Notes: generated by a model not told the origin, from the sequence alone. A stretch of DNA of 64,000 nucleotides from Mesorhizobium sangaii (GCF_014207355.1 NZ_JACHEF010000002.1:1116001-1180000); one strand, 5' to 3'. Shown: positions 35,901 through 45,437, counted from the first letter of the stretch. Numbers and translations are program-made.

Positions 35901-36941
35901 ATGACCGCGATATCAGGCCATTTCTCCTCCGCGCCGGTGCTGCCGAAATGGATCGCACCCGTCCTGCTGATCGCCTTCGCCTATGGCGTCGTGCCGCTGA
36001 TCGGCTCGAGCTACCTGTTCGAGGCCATCCTGCTGCCGTTCCTGGCGCTCAGCCTCGCCGGCGTGGGCTTGAACATCCTGACCGGCTATGCCGGCCAGGT
36101 TTCGCTGGGCAGTGCCGCCTTCATGGCGGCGGGCGCCTTCGCCGCCTATAATTTCAACTTGCGGGTCGAGGGCCTGCCGCTGATCGGCAGCATTGTCCTG
36201 GCCGGTTTCGTCGCGGCCGCGATCGGCATCGTCTTCGGCTTGCCCAGCTTGCGGCTGAAGGGCTTCTATCTCGCGGTTTCGACGCTTGCCGCGCAGTTCT
36301 TCGTGCAATGGGCGCTGACCAAGTTCAGCTGGTTCTCCAACGACTCGGCGTCCGGCGTCATCGATGCGCCAAGACTTTCAATAGCCGGCTTTGCTCTCGA
36401 CGGCGCCGTCGGCCGTTATCTCTTTGCGCTGACCATCGTCGCCATCGTGACCTTCCTTGCATACCGGCTGGTGTCGTCGCAGACCGGGCGCAACTTCATC
36501 GCCATCCGCGACAATGAAACTGCCGCCCGCATCATCGGCATCCCGGTCCTGAAGACCAAGCTTCTGGCCTTCGCCATCTCGTCCTTCATCATCGGCGTCG
36601 CAGGCGTCATCTGGGCCTTCGCCTATCTGCGGACCGTCGAGCCGGACGGTTTCGACCTCGATCGGTCGTTCCAGATCCTGTTCATCATCATCATCGGCGG
36701 CCTGGCCTCGATCCGCGGCGCCTTTTTCGGCGCCGCCCTCATCGTCGTCTTTCCGCTCGCTTTGTCTCGCCTCGGCGGTCTTCTGCTCGGCGATGTCTTT
36801 GACTCGGGCGTCCTCGACATGAGCCAGCGCATCGTGCTCGGCGCCCTCATCATCCTGTTTCTGATCCTCGAACCCGACGGGCTGGTGGCGCTGTGGGACA
36901 GGATCCGAAGACGGCTCCTGTTCGCCTGGCAGTCGACTTGA
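35901..36941 (+). CDS. Branched-chain-type ABC transporter permease (LivM type)
   Basis: A 346-residue permease with about ten hydrophobic segments. The LivM hallmarks LNILTGYAGQVSLGSAAFMAAGAF and RNFIAIRDNETAARIIGIPVLKTKLLAFAISSF are complete, as is IIGGLASIRGAFFGAALI. A GGATCTGA site precedes its ATG. It pairs with the LivH-type subunit. The binding protein gene follows after 81 bases. Confidence 0.93.
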   Translation: MTAISGHFSSAPVLPKWIAPVLLIAFAYGVVPLIGSSYLFEAILLPFLALSLAGVGLNILTGYAGQVSLGSAAFMAAGAFAAYNFNLRVEGLPLIGSIVLAGFVAAAIGIVFGLPSLRLKGFYLAVSTLAAQFFVQWALTKFSWFSNDSASGVIDAPRLSIAGFALDGAVGRYLFALTIVAIVTFLAYRLVSSQTGRNFIAIRDNETAARIIGIPVLKTKLLAFAISSFIIGVAGVIWAFAYLRTVEPDGFDLDRSFQILFIIIIGGLASIRGAFFGAALIVVFPLALSRLGGLLLGDVFDSGVLDMSQRIVLGALIILFLILEPDGLVALWDRIRRRLLFAWQST

Positions 36942-37022
36942 GCTGATCCGGGGCAACCGCCTCGAACTGAAAATGAACCAGAGGCCGGACCCAAGACGGC
37001 CCATACCGGGAGTACCCTAGCC

Positions 37023-38360
37023 ATGACCTTCCTGAGCACCATCAAGGCGGCGGCGCTGTCCGCGGCGATGATCGTGTCGGTGGCCTTGCCCGCCGCCCAC
37101 GCCGACGAACAATATTTCCCGCTGCAAAGCTACCGCGTCGGGCCCTATGCGGCCGGCGGCACCGGCTTCTTCGGCGGCTTCATCGACTATCTCAATCTCA
37201 TCAACATCCGCGACGGCGGCGTCAACGGCGTCAAGCTGACCTGGGACGAATGCGAGACCCAGTATGAGGTCGAGCGTGGCGTCGAGTGCTACGAGCGGCA
37301 GAAGAGCCATGCCGGCGCCGCCGCCTGGAACCCGCTCTCGGTCGGCATCGCCTACGCCATGATCGACCGCATCACCGCCGACAAGGTGCCGCTGATCACC
37401 GTCAACCACGGCCGCACCGACTCCACCGACGGCCGTGTCTTCCCCTACGTCTTCCCGCTGCTGCTCAATCCCTACAGCGAGACGTCCGGCATCGTGAACT
37501 ACATCGCCTCCAAGGAAGGCGGCATCGACAAGCTCAAGGGCAAGAAGATCGTCGTGCTCTATCACGGCTCGCCTTACGGCAAGGAGACCATCCCGATCTA
37601 CGAGCTGCTGGCGCAGAAATACGGCTTCTCCGTGCAGCAGATCGAGGTGCCGCATCCCGGCAACGAGCAGCAGTCGCAGTGGCTGACCATCCGCCGCGCC
37701 AAGCCGGACTTCGTCGTCCTGCGCGGCTGGGGCGTGATGAATCCGGTGGCGCTGAAGACGGCGGTCAAGGTCGGCTATCCCGTCGACCACATCGTCGGCA
37801 ATGTCTGGTCGAACTCCGAAGAGGACGTGATCCCGGCCGGCGACGCCGCCAAGGGCTACACCGCCATCACCACCCAGGCCTCCGGCAACAGCTACCCGGT
37901 GGTGCAGGAGATCGTGAAGACGGTCTACGACGCCGGCAAGGGCAATCTGGAAGACAAGTCGCGCATCGGCTCGGTCTACCACAACCTTGGCATCGTCAAC
38001 GGCATCCTCAATGTCGAGGCGATCCGTGTTGCACAGGAGAAGTTCGGCCATCGCACGCTGACCGGCGACGAGGTCCGCTGGGGCTTCGAACATCTCAAGC
38101 TTGATCCGGCGAAGGTCGAGGCACTCGGCGCCAAGGACCTGTTCCACTCGATCAATGTCAGCTGGGACAATCACGAGGGCGAGGGCTACGTGACCTTCCA
38201 GCAATGGGACGGCAAGAAGTGGAACGTCGTCTCCGACTGGATCGCGCCGGACTGGGCTCTGCTGCGGCCGATCATCGAGAAGTCGGCCGAGGCTTATGCC
38301 GCCGAAAAGGGCATCAAGCTGCGCACAGCCGATGACGCCGATGCCGTGACCACCAACTGA
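37023..38360 (+). CDS. Branched-chain-type ABC transporter substrate-binding protein
   Basis: A 445-residue type I periplasmic binding protein. Residues 1-27 are a signal peptide ending AHA before DEQYF. The mature protein carries the leucine-binding-protein layout: an early NIRDGGVNGVKLTWDECETQYEVERGVECYE with a probable disulfide Cys pair, and later KKIVVLYHGSPYGKETIPIYE. At 445 residues it is longer than true LivK (about 370). It matches the subgroup often annotated only as ABC substrate-binding protein, not as amino acid-specific. Placement among sulfonate and sulfone genes suggests an organosulfur ligand; this is inference. Confidence 0.9.
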   Translation: MTFLSTIKAAALSAAMIVSVALPAAHADEQYFPLQSYRVGPYAAGGTGFFGGFIDYLNLINIRDGGVNGVKLTWDECETQYEVERGVECYERQKSHAGAAAWNPLSVGIAYAMIDRITADKVPLITVNHGRTDSTDGRVFPYVFPLLLNPYSETSGIVNYIASKEGGIDKLKGKKIVVLYHGSPYGKETIPIYELLAQKYGFSVQQIEVPHPGNEQQSQWLTIRRAKPDFVVLRGWGVMNPVALKTAVKVGYPVDHIVGNVWSNSEEDVIPAGDAAKGYTAITTQASGNSYPVVQEIVKTVYDAGKGNLEDKSRIGSVYHNLGIVNGILNVEAIRVAQEKFGHRTLTGDEVRWGFEHLKLDPAKVEALGAKDLFHSINVSWDNHEGEGYVTFQQWDGKKWNVVSDWIAPDWALLRPIIEKSAEAYAAEKGIKLRTADDADAVTTN

Positions 38361-38442
38361 TCAACCAAGCCGGGCGTCACGGCCAGTCTCCCCGCGACGC
38401 CCGGCCCTTTTTCGGTTTTCGAACCACGGGAATTAAAAGCTC

Positions 38443-39234
38443 ATGCCGAACGATGACGTCATTCTTGCCGTGGACGCAGTTCATGCGACCTACAACCACG
38501 CCATCACCGCGCTGCACGGCGTCAGCTTCGAGATCAGGCGCGGCCAGATCCTGGCGCTGCTCGGCGCCAATGGCGCCGGCAAGACCACCACGCTGAAGGC
38601 CGTCTCCAACCTGCTGCCGGCCGAGCGCGGTCAGGTCAACGCCGGCACCATCCGCTATGACGGCAGCGATGTCTCGCGCCGCCAGCCGGGCGATCTGGTG
38701 CGCGCCGGGCTGGTGCAGGTGCTGGAAGGCCGGCATTGCTTCAAGAGCCTCACCGTCGAGGAGAACCTGGTCGCCGGCGGCATTGGCCGCGGCGGCCGCC
38801 GCGCCGAGATCAACGGGGATCTCGAGCGGATCTATGGCTATTTTCCCCGTCTCAAGGAGAAGCGCCGGACCCTGTCTGGCCTCACCTCCGGCGGCGAACA
38901 GCAGATTGCGGCCATCGGCCGGGCGTTGATGTCGCGGCCGCGTCTGCTGGTTCTCGACGAACCGTCGATGGGGCTCGCGCCGCTCATCGTCCAGGACATC
39001 TTCCAAACGCTCCGGAAACTGAACCGTGAGACCGGCCTGTCGATCCTGGTCGCCGAGCAGAACTCGGCGGTCGCGCTTAGATATGCCGACCACGCCACGG
39101 TGCTCGAAAACGGTGTCTCCGTTCTCTCTGGTGCGGCTACCGAGCTTCGCCAGCGTGAGGATGTGCGGGCCTTCTACCTGGGGCAACAGGCATCGCCGGC
39201 CGTCAAACCAGCTCACCTCCATGCCGTTGCGTGA
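38443..39234 (+). CDS. Branched-chain-type ABC transporter ATP-binding protein (LivF type)
   Basis: A 263-residue ATPase. Walker A GANGAGKTT is near residue 41, signature LTSGGEQQIAAIGRALMSRP near 150, Walker B LLVLDEPSMGLAPLIV, and the LivF-type ending ILVAEQNSAVALRYADHATVLENG. GGAATTAAAAG precedes the ATG. It is the second ATPase of the five-gene importer and is followed 24 bases later by sfnB, so transport and metabolism genes share a transcript. Confidence 0.93.
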   Translation: MPNDDVILAVDAVHATYNHAITALHGVSFEIRRGQILALLGANGAGKTTTLKAVSNLLPAERGQVNAGTIRYDGSDVSRRQPGDLVRAGLVQVLEGRHCFKSLTVEENLVAGGIGRGGRRAEINGDLERIYGYFPRLKEKRRTLSGLTSGGEQQIAAIGRALMSRPRLLVLDEPSMGLAPLIVQDIFQTLRKLNRETGLSILVAEQNSAVALRYADHATVLENGVSVLSGAATELRQREDVRAFYLGQQASPAVKPAHLHAVA

Positions 39235-39258
39235 ACCGAAATACGAAGGAGCAGTAAA

Positions 39259-40506
39259 ATGACCGTCTCGACCGTCAAGACCGACCACGCTTCCGCCGCC
39301 GTGCCGCCAGTCGCACGGCCAACCGTGTCGGCGCACATCATCAAGGACGCCGCCGAGGCGATCGCCATCGCCCATGCGCTCGCCGCCGAATTCGCTAGGG
39401 ATTCTTCCCGGCGCGACCGCGAGCGGATCTGGCCTGTCGCCGAACTCGATGCGTTCTCGCAAAGCGGCCTGTGGTCGATCAATGTGCCGAAGGCGTTCGG
39501 TGGTCCCGAACTGTCCTACGCCACGCTCGCCAGGGTGATCGAGATCATCTCGGCGGCGGATTCCTCGATCGGCCAGGTTGCGCAGAACCATCTTGGCGTC
39601 GTCGCCGCCATTCGCACGGTGTCGGATGCGGATCAGCAGAAGCTGCTGTTCGCCGAAGTGCTGAAAGGCACGCGTTTCGGCAATGCCTTTTCCGAGTTCG
39701 GCTCCAAGCGGGCCGCCGATTTCGAGACCCGCTTCACCGATGCCGGCGATCATGTCGTCGTCAACGGCCGGAAATTCTATTCGTCCGGCGCGCTGCTTGC
39801 TCATCTGGTGCCGATCGTGGCGCTCGATGACGAGGGCCGCGCCTGGTATGCGATCGCCGACCGCGCCGCGCCCGGCCTGACGGTGATCGACGACTGGTCG
39901 AGCTTCGGCCAGCGCACGACGCTGTCCGGCACCGTCATCATCGACAACGTCAAGGTGCCGAAGACGCATCTGGTGCCCGGCTACAAGGGCTATGACAAGC
40001 CGACCGCCGACGGCGCCATCTTCCAGATCATCCAGGTGGCGGTGGACACCGGCATCGCCCAGGCGGCAATCGACGAAACGGTCGGTTTCGTCAGGACCAA
40101 GAGCCGCGCCTGGATCGACAGCGGCGTCGACAATGCCTGGGACGACCCCTACACCATCCAGGCCATCGGCGACCTGACGCTGCGCCTGCACGCGGCGCAG
40201 GCGCTGCTGGAAAAGGCCGGCCACGCCATCGACCGGGCGGTGACCGAGCCGACCGCCGAGACGGTGGCGCATGCGCAGGTCGTCACCGCCGAGGCGAAGA
40301 TCCTGTCGACCGAAATCGCCATCGCCGCCACGAACAAGTTGTTCGAACTGGCCGGAACCCGCTCGACGCTGGCCGAGCACAATCTCGACAGGCATTGGCG
40401 CAATGCCCGCACCCACACGCTGCACGATCCGGTACGTTGGAAGTACTCGATCCTCGGAAAATATTTCCTCAACGGCGAAAATCCGCCGCTGCACGCCTGG
40501 AGCTGA
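39259..40506 (+). CDS. sfnB: SfnB family sulfur acquisition oxidoreductase (acyl-CoA dehydrogenase fold)
   Basis: A 415-residue flavoenzyme of the acyl-CoA dehydrogenase fold. The SfnB pattern includes GLWSINVPKAFGGPELSYATLARVIEIISAADSSIGQVAQNH, GNAFSEFGSKRAADF and the C-terminal LAEHNLDRHWRNARTHTLHDPVRWKYSILGKYFLNG. AAGGAG lies eight bases upstream of the ATG. The closest characterised fold relatives are FMNH2-dependent oxidases such as DszC and MsuC, the latter acting on methanesulfinate. SfnB itself is linked to sulfur starvation without a proven reaction. Its position between SfnG and SsuD in the chemistry makes a methanesulfinate monooxygenase role attractive. Confidence 0.93.
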   Translation: MTVSTVKTDHASAAVPPVARPTVSAHIIKDAAEAIAIAHALAAEFARDSSRRDRERIWPVAELDAFSQSGLWSINVPKAFGGPELSYATLARVIEIISAADSSIGQVAQNHLGVVAAIRTVSDADQQKLLFAEVLKGTRFGNAFSEFGSKRAADFETRFTDAGDHVVVNGRKFYSSGALLAHLVPIVALDDEGRAWYAIADRAAPGLTVIDDWSSFGQRTTLSGTVIIDNVKVPKTHLVPGYKGYDKPTADGAIFQIIQVAVDTGIAQAAIDETVGFVRTKSRAWIDSGVDNAWDDPYTIQAIGDLTLRLHAAQALLEKAGHAIDRAVTEPTAETVAHAQVVTAEAKILSTEIAIAATNKLFELAGTRSTLAEHNLDRHWRNARTHTLHDPVRWKYSILGKYFLNGENPPLHAWS

Positions 40507-40568
40507 TTTCCCATCGCCGGGCCGGTGGCCCGCCACTTCAAACTTCGACATCCAAGAGGCCCACTGCC

Positions 40569-41129
40569 ATGTCAAACCCCACAGTCGTCGGTTTTTCCGG
40601 CAACATCACTCGGCCGTCAAAGACGCGCGCCTTCGTCGATCTGGTCACCAGGGACATCGCGGCCCGCCACGGTCTGTCGGCGAGCACCTATGATATCGAG
40701 GATCTCGGTCCGTCGCTGGGAACGGCAAGATGGGGCCGCGATCTCGACAGCCAGGCGCGCCCAATCCTGGAGGAAATCCTCGCCGCCGACGTGCTCGTCG
40801 TCGGGTCACCGACCTACAAGGGCAGCTATACCGGCCTGTTCAAGCATTTCTTCGACCTGATCGATCCGGCAGCCTTGCGGGGAAAGCCCATCCTGTTGAC
40901 CGCGACCGGTGGTGGCGAGCGGCACGCGCTGATCGTCGAGCATCAGCTGCGGCCGCTGTTCGGCTTCTTCGAGGCCTTCACACTGCCCACCGCTGTCTAC
41001 GCCACCGACAAGGATTTTACCGACGGCGTGCTCCGCTCCGATGCGATCCTGAAGCGTGCTGCTCAGGCAGTGGACGAGGTCGGCTTCGTGCTGGCCAACC
41101 GCTCGGCAGGCAGGATCGCCGCCGAATAA
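40569..41129 (+). CDS. msuE: NAD(P)H-dependent FMN reductase (MsuE/SsuE family)
   Basis: A 186-residue flavodoxin-fold reductase that supplies FMNH2 to the monooxygenases. The FMN loop is GFSGNITRPSKT near residue 8, and GSPTYKGSYTGLFKHFFDLI near 78 plus LLTATGGGERHALIVEHQLRPLFGFF near 108 are the MsuE/SsuE family signature. The ATG at 40569 gives the family N-terminus; an upstream frame to 40395 lies in sfnB. It closes the sulfur locus, 62 bases after sfnB. Confidence 0.93.
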   Translation: MSNPTVVGFSGNITRPSKTRAFVDLVTRDIAARHGLSASTYDIEDLGPSLGTARWGRDLDSQARPILEEILAADVLVVGSPTYKGSYTGLFKHFFDLIDPAALRGKPILLTATGGGERHALIVEHQLRPLFGFFEAFTLPTAVYATDKDFTDGVLRSDAILKRAAQAVDEVGFVLANRSAGRIAAE

Positions 41130-41246
41130 CATTCCGCCGGGGCATTGCGACGAGAATTCGTGTGGGCGGTGGTGTCCTCGCTTACGCGCAATTTACGACC
41201 GCCCGCTACATCTGTTCCTGTCTGATTCGTCTGGGACAGGAACGTC

Positions 41247-41732
41247 ATGAGCAAAGCCCTCACATCCTTCGCACTGGTCGCGGTGCTGACCGCCTTGCTC
41301 ATGGCGTTGAGCCTGACTGTCGCCAGGCACGGCTATCCCTATGGCGCGATCGGCGTCAGGCGGCTCGATGGCATTGCCGATGCCGGAACGTTCATTCCGC
41401 TTGCCGCAATCTATTTCTTCAGCGCGCTGCTGATGATGATTTTGCCGATCAGGGCGGCCAGCATCGTTCTCACCCATGCCGCCGATGCGATCTTCTGGAC
41501 CGTGATCGTGCTGTTTGCCGCCATCGTCGGCTGTCTCGCCGCCAGGTGGGCCTTCGGCCAGGGCAGCGCCGTGTGGGCGCTGCTCAACTGGCGGTTCCTG
41601 TTTGCAGCAGTGATCGTCGGTTGCCACTTCGTCATGAACGAGCTGCGCCGCAACGTGCTGCTGCGCAGCCTGTTCTTCGTGGTTTTCGCCGCCGCGACGC
41701 TGGCCTGCCTGTTCTGGTCGTTCTCGCTCTGA
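41247..41732 (+). CDS. Small integral membrane protein, unknown function
   Basis: A 161-residue protein with four to five hydrophobic segments (residues about 6-26, 48-68, 78-100, 115-135, 140-160) and no soluble domain. I do not recognise the family. CAGGAACGTC just upstream of the ATG gives a reasonable ribosome site. It converges with soxG, whose stop is 16 bases away, and follows the sulfur locus after 117 bases. Neither neighbour hints at its role. Confidence 0.75.
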   Translation: MSKALTSFALVAVLTALLMALSLTVARHGYPYGAIGVRRLDGIADAGTFIPLAAIYFFSALLMMILPIRAASIVLTHAADAIFWTVIVLFAAIVGCLAARWAFGQGSAVWALLNWRFLFAAVIVGCHFVMNELRRNVLLRSLFFVVFAAATLACLFWSFSL

Positions 41733-41747
41733 CCAGATCATAGCCGG

Positions 41748-42287
41748 CTAGTTTCCTGACCCGGCCGTGATGTTGCTGGCTGCCGTCTCCATCCATGTCC
41801 AGAGATAGGCGGCAAGCCCGCGATCGACATGAATGCGCAGCCTGCCCTGATGGCGATAGACGATGGCGCTGATGCCGGCGAAGGAAAGTGCTGCGCTGGC
41901 ACTCGCTTGCCTGGGATCGAGTGTCGTCCCGCGCGCGATGAAAGCGTCGAGCGCCGAGCCCTCGACCTCGAACACTTGCAGCCCGGCGCTGATCGCCGTC
42001 ACCGCGAAGCCTTCTGCGTGCCAGCCCGTCGCGACGGGGAGCGGGCCGTTCGACACGACAAGCAGCCGGTCGCGCGCCAGCCTTGCCGCATAGCGGTCGC
42101 CTTGCGCTGTGCCGAAGGCACCGACCCCATTTCCGTCCAGGCCGGACGCCCGCGTCCAGGCGTCGAGATCGCCACTGACCAGCAACTGATTGAGGCCGGC
42201 GATTGCGCGCACCACGAGGCCGGGTGCCGCGATGACCGCCGACTGCCAGTCCGGCGCGACAGACCATTTTTCCGCGAGATCACGCAT
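41748..42287 (-). CDS. soxG: Sarcosine oxidase subunit gamma
   Basis: The gamma subunit (179 residues from this start) of heterotetrameric sarcosine oxidase. It has the expected small mixed fold, with GLNQLLVSGD, the GDRYAARLARDRLLVVS stretch and a C-terminal LRIHVDRGLAAYLWTWMETAA. The ATG at 42287 overlaps the soxA stop; a longer frame to 42329 is inside soxA. It is the last gene of soxBDAG. The subunit has no known catalytic residues and aids assembly near the covalent FMN. Confidence 0.9.
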   Translation of the reverse strand: MRDLAEKWSVAPDWQSAVIAAPGLVVRAIAGLNQLLVSGDLDAWTRASGLDGNGVGAFGTAQGDRYAARLARDRLLVVSNGPLPVATGWHAEGFAVTAISAGLQVFEVEGSALDAFIARGTTLDPRQASASAALSFAGISAIVYRHQGRLRIHVDRGLAAYLWTWMETAASNITAGSGN

Positions 42288-45165
42288 GCAGCCGGTCTCC
42301 TGCCGGGTCGAAAGCGCAAGGCGGGGCAATCGTCGCCGTCCTGATCTTGCCGAGGTGCTGGATGTCTATCGTCTCGCCGTGACGAGCCGCGCCGCGTTCG
42401 ATCAGGCCAAGCGCCACGGCGCGGCCAAGCGTGGGGCTCTGGTAGCTAGAGGTGACAAAGCCCTGGCTGCGCAATCTGCCATCGCTCCGCCTGACGCCAT
42501 GCGCGCCGGTCGGCAGCGGCGCTTCGCCTTGAGGCACCGTCAGTCCGACAAGCTGCAGGCGGTCGCCGCGCGAAGCCTCGTCGGTAAACAGCGAGCGGCG
42601 GCCGACGAATTCGCCCTGGCGTTTGGTGCGCGGACCCTCGACACCGAGATCCTGCGGCAGCGTGGTGCCGTCAGTGTCCTTGCCGATGACGATAAAACCT
42701 TTCTCGGCGCGCAGGATCATCAATGCCTCGAGGCCGATGACGACCGCGTCGAACGCCCGGCCGGCATGGCGCAGATGCGCCCATAACGGCTCGGCGCGAT
42801 CAGCCCGGATCGAGATTTCGTAGCTCCTGTCGCCGGTGAAGCTGACCCGGGCGATGCGGACCTCGTCACCGGCATAGGAGCCATGGCTGACCGCCATATG
42901 CGGCAGGTCGGCATCGTCGAGCGAGAGGCCGAGATCCAGCGTTTCAAGCAGTTTCCGGGCGTTCGGCCCGGAAACGGTCAGCGTCGCCATCTCGGCGGTG
43001 GCGTTGTGGATGTAGACGGCGCCACGTCCGAAGCGGTCCTGGCGCCATTCCTCAAGCCGCGCATGCACAGCAGCGACATGCGAGGACGAGCACGACACGA
43101 CGAAGCGATGCTCGTCGAGCCGCACCAGCACGCCGTCATCGAAGACCACGCCATTTTCCGACAGCATGAAGCCATAGCGGCAGCGGCCGGGTTTCAGCGT
43201 CGACATGGTGTTGTAGTAAATGAAATCGACGAACTCGGCCGCGTTGGGTCCGATCACCTCGATCTTGCCGAGCGTCGAACCATCGAACAGCGCGACCGAC
43301 TGGCGGGCACGCCGGGCCTCGTCCGCGATAGAGCGTTCCGCGTCCGCGTTGCCGCCATAGTGAGCCGGGCGCAGCCAGCCGCCATACTCCTGGAAGACGG
43401 CGCCGCTGGCACGATGCACGCTCTCCAGCGGCAGCCGACGCACCGGCGCCATCAGTTCGGCGCCGCGCGCGCCGGCAAAGCTCGCCAGCGGCACGGGCGT
43501 GAACGGCGGGCGATAGGTGGTGGTGCCGACCTCCGGCACCGTGCGGCCGGTGATCGCGGCCATCAGCGCGAGACCCGGCAGGTTGGAGGTCTTGCCCTGG
43601 TCGGTTGCCATGCCGAGCGTGGTGTAGCGCTTCAGATGTTCGACCGAGACGAAGTTTTCGCGTGCCGCCAGTTCGACGTCCTTCACCGTCACGTCGTTCT
43701 GATAGTCGATCCAGATGCGTCCCTTCGAGCCGGGCATCGGCCATGCCGCGAGGATGCCGCCCGTCGCTTCCGGCCCGGTGCTGCGGGGCACCGCTGTCGT
43801 GGTCTGGCCGAGCGATGCAATCGCCGTGCCGACGCCTGCAAACACCTCCGACAGGGAAACCGCACCGGCTGCGGCGCCTGCCACGGCGATGCCATCGACC
43901 GGATCGCCCGGCAGGAAGGCGGCGCGCGCCTCGCTCCAGGCGAGCTTGCCCCTGGCCTGGCCGAAAAGATGGATGGTTGGCGACCAGCCGCCCGAAACCA
44001 GCACGCAATCGGCATCCAGCCTGGTGCCGTCGTCGAGCGTCACGGCTTGGACACGCAAGCTGCCATCCGCGGCGGCGAGGCTACGTCCAGCGATCAGCCG
44101 GACATTGGCAGGCGCGGTGGGCGCGCCATCGCGCCTGATGTCGACAAGCGTGACTTCAGCGCCGGCCTCGGCGAGCGCCTCCGCCACTTCATAGCCGCTG
44201 TCATTGTTCGTGGCGACGACGATCCTTTGGCCGACCAGCACCGCATGCCGCCTGAGATAGGCGAGTGCGGCGTCGGCCGACATGATGCCCGGCAGGTCGT
44301 TGTTGGCGAAAGGCAGCGGCCGCTCGATGGCGCCGGTCGCCAGCACGATCTGGCGCGGCCTGACGCGCCACAGCGTGTCCGGCCGGCCGTCGCGATGGCG
44401 CTGGTTCAGCCCGACCAGATTGTGGTCGTAGATGCCGAAGGCGGTGGTCGAAGGCAGGATCAGGTGGCCGGCCTGGGCAAGCTCCGCGACGGTCTCCTCT
44501 ACCCAGAGGGCCGCCGGCTTGCCGTCGATCTCACTGGTCCGGTGGCCGAGCGATCCGCCCGGCTTCGGTTGGTCGTCGACCAGCGTGACGGTGAGACCGG
44601 CGCCTGACGCCAGCCTCGCCGCGGCTAGGCCGGCCGGCCCCGCGCCCACCACCAGCACGTCGCAATGATGGTTGATCTGGTCGGCTGGGCCTGGCGATGT
44701 CCAGCCCGTGTCGACCTTGCCCAGCCCCGCCATGGCGCGGATGCGCGGCTCGAACATGTGCCAGTCAGGCCACATGAAGGTCTTGTAGTAGAACGCCGCT
44801 GGAATGAAGCGGGAGAAGCGATCGAGGAACGCGTTACGATCGCTCAATGCATTGGGCGTGGCGTTGATGCTTTTTACCACCAGCCCGTCGCGCGCCGCCT
44901 CGGTCGTGGCCCGCGTGTTCGGCGTCGCCGCCACGCTGCCGCCGATGTCGACCAGCGCGTTCGGCTCCTCGACGCCGGCGCCCCAGATGCCGCGCGGCCG
45001 GTGGTATTTAAAGCTGCGGCCAACGACGGCGACATCGGCGGCCAGCAGCGCCGAGGCGATGGTGTCGCCGGCAAAGCCGTGCACGATGGCGCCGTCGAAG
45101 CTGAAGCGGATCGGCCGCGACCGGTCGATTGCGCTGCCGCCGGTGGCAAGGCGCGAGGCAGTCAC
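42280..45165 (-). CDS. soxA: Sarcosine oxidase subunit alpha
   Basis: The 961-residue alpha subunit. It has an N-terminal ferredoxin-like region (residues about 15-100), the NAD-binding Rossmann segment VLVVGAGPAGLAAARLASGAGL near 172, and a C-terminal folate-binding aminomethyltransferase (GcvT-like) half from about 590. That half transfers the methyl-derived carbon to tetrahydrofolate. Length matches the family (about 965-1000). A GTG start at 45165 overlaps the soxD stop (GTGA), with GGGAG upstream. The enzyme oxidatively demethylates sarcosine to glycine with 5,10-methylene-THF and hydrogen peroxide. Confidence 0.96.
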   Translation of the reverse strand: MTASRLATGGSAIDRSRPIRFSFDGAIVHGFAGDTIASALLAADVAVVGRSFKYHRPRGIWGAGVEEPNALVDIGGSVAATPNTRATTEAARDGLVVKSINATPNALSDRNAFLDRFSRFIPAAFYYKTFMWPDWHMFEPRIRAMAGLGKVDTGWTSPGPADQINHHCDVLVVGAGPAGLAAARLASGAGLTVTLVDDQPKPGGSLGHRTSEIDGKPAALWVEETVAELAQAGHLILPSTTAFGIYDHNLVGLNQRHRDGRPDTLWRVRPRQIVLATGAIERPLPFANNDLPGIMSADAALAYLRRHAVLVGQRIVVATNNDSGYEVAEALAEAGAEVTLVDIRRDGAPTAPANVRLIAGRSLAAADGSLRVQAVTLDDGTRLDADCVLVSGGWSPTIHLFGQARGKLAWSEARAAFLPGDPVDGIAVAGAAAGAVSLSEVFAGVGTAIASLGQTTTAVPRSTGPEATGGILAAWPMPGSKGRIWIDYQNDVTVKDVELAARENFVSVEHLKRYTTLGMATDQGKTSNLPGLALMAAITGRTVPEVGTTTYRPPFTPVPLASFAGARGAELMAPVRRLPLESVHRASGAVFQEYGGWLRPAHYGGNADAERSIADEARRARQSVALFDGSTLGKIEVIGPNAAEFVDFIYYNTMSTLKPGRCRYGFMLSENGVVFDDGVLVRLDEHRFVVSCSSSHVAAVHARLEEWRQDRFGRGAVYIHNATAEMATLTVSGPNARKLLETLDLGLSLDDADLPHMAVSHGSYAGDEVRIARVSFTGDRSYEISIRADRAEPLWAHLRHAGRAFDAVVIGLEALMILRAEKGFIVIGKDTDGTTLPQDLGVEGPRTKRQGEFVGRRSLFTDEASRGDRLQLVGLTVPQGEAPLPTGAHGVRRSDGRLRSQGFVTSSYQSPTLGRAVALGLIERGAARHGETIDIQHLGKIRTATIAPPCAFDPAGDRLHA

Positions 45166-45428
45166 GCCGCGTGCTCCCCACCGAGAGCGGTTGAGGACAG
45201 CACCTTGTGGGTGACGGTGTCACGTTCCATGACGAAGAACTCGCCGCAGTTCATATGCACCCAGATTTCGCGCGCCGTGCCTTTCGGATTGGTGCGCAGA
45301 TAGAGGTAATCAGCCCAGCGCTCGATCGGCACATCGACGCCGTCCGGCCGCGCGTTGCCCGCATCGCCGCCATAGTGGAACTCGGTCTCGTCGCGCGGGC
45401 CGCAGAACGGGCAAGGGAAAAGCTGCAT
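45162..45428 (-). CDS. soxD: Sarcosine oxidase subunit delta
   Basis: The 88-residue delta subunit, which carries a structural zinc. Cys6 and Cys9 in FPCPFCGPRDE and a His/Cys pair in WVHMNCGEFF form the zinc site. HYGGDAGNARP and DYLYLRTNPKG are family signatures. AGAGGA lies just upstream of the ATG. Its stop overlaps soxA. Confidence 0.95.
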   Translation of the reverse strand: MQLFPCPFCGPRDETEFHYGGDAGNARPDGVDVPIERWADYLYLRTNPKGTAREIWVHMNCGEFFVMERDTVTHKVLSSTALGGEHAA

Positions 45429-45437
45429 AAAGTCCTC

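Noticed and set aside
34054..39234. Plain branched-chain amino acid (liv) operon
   Set aside because: The family class is right, but the binding protein is longer than LivK and every flanking gene is for organosulfur metabolism, so I do not assign leucine specificity.
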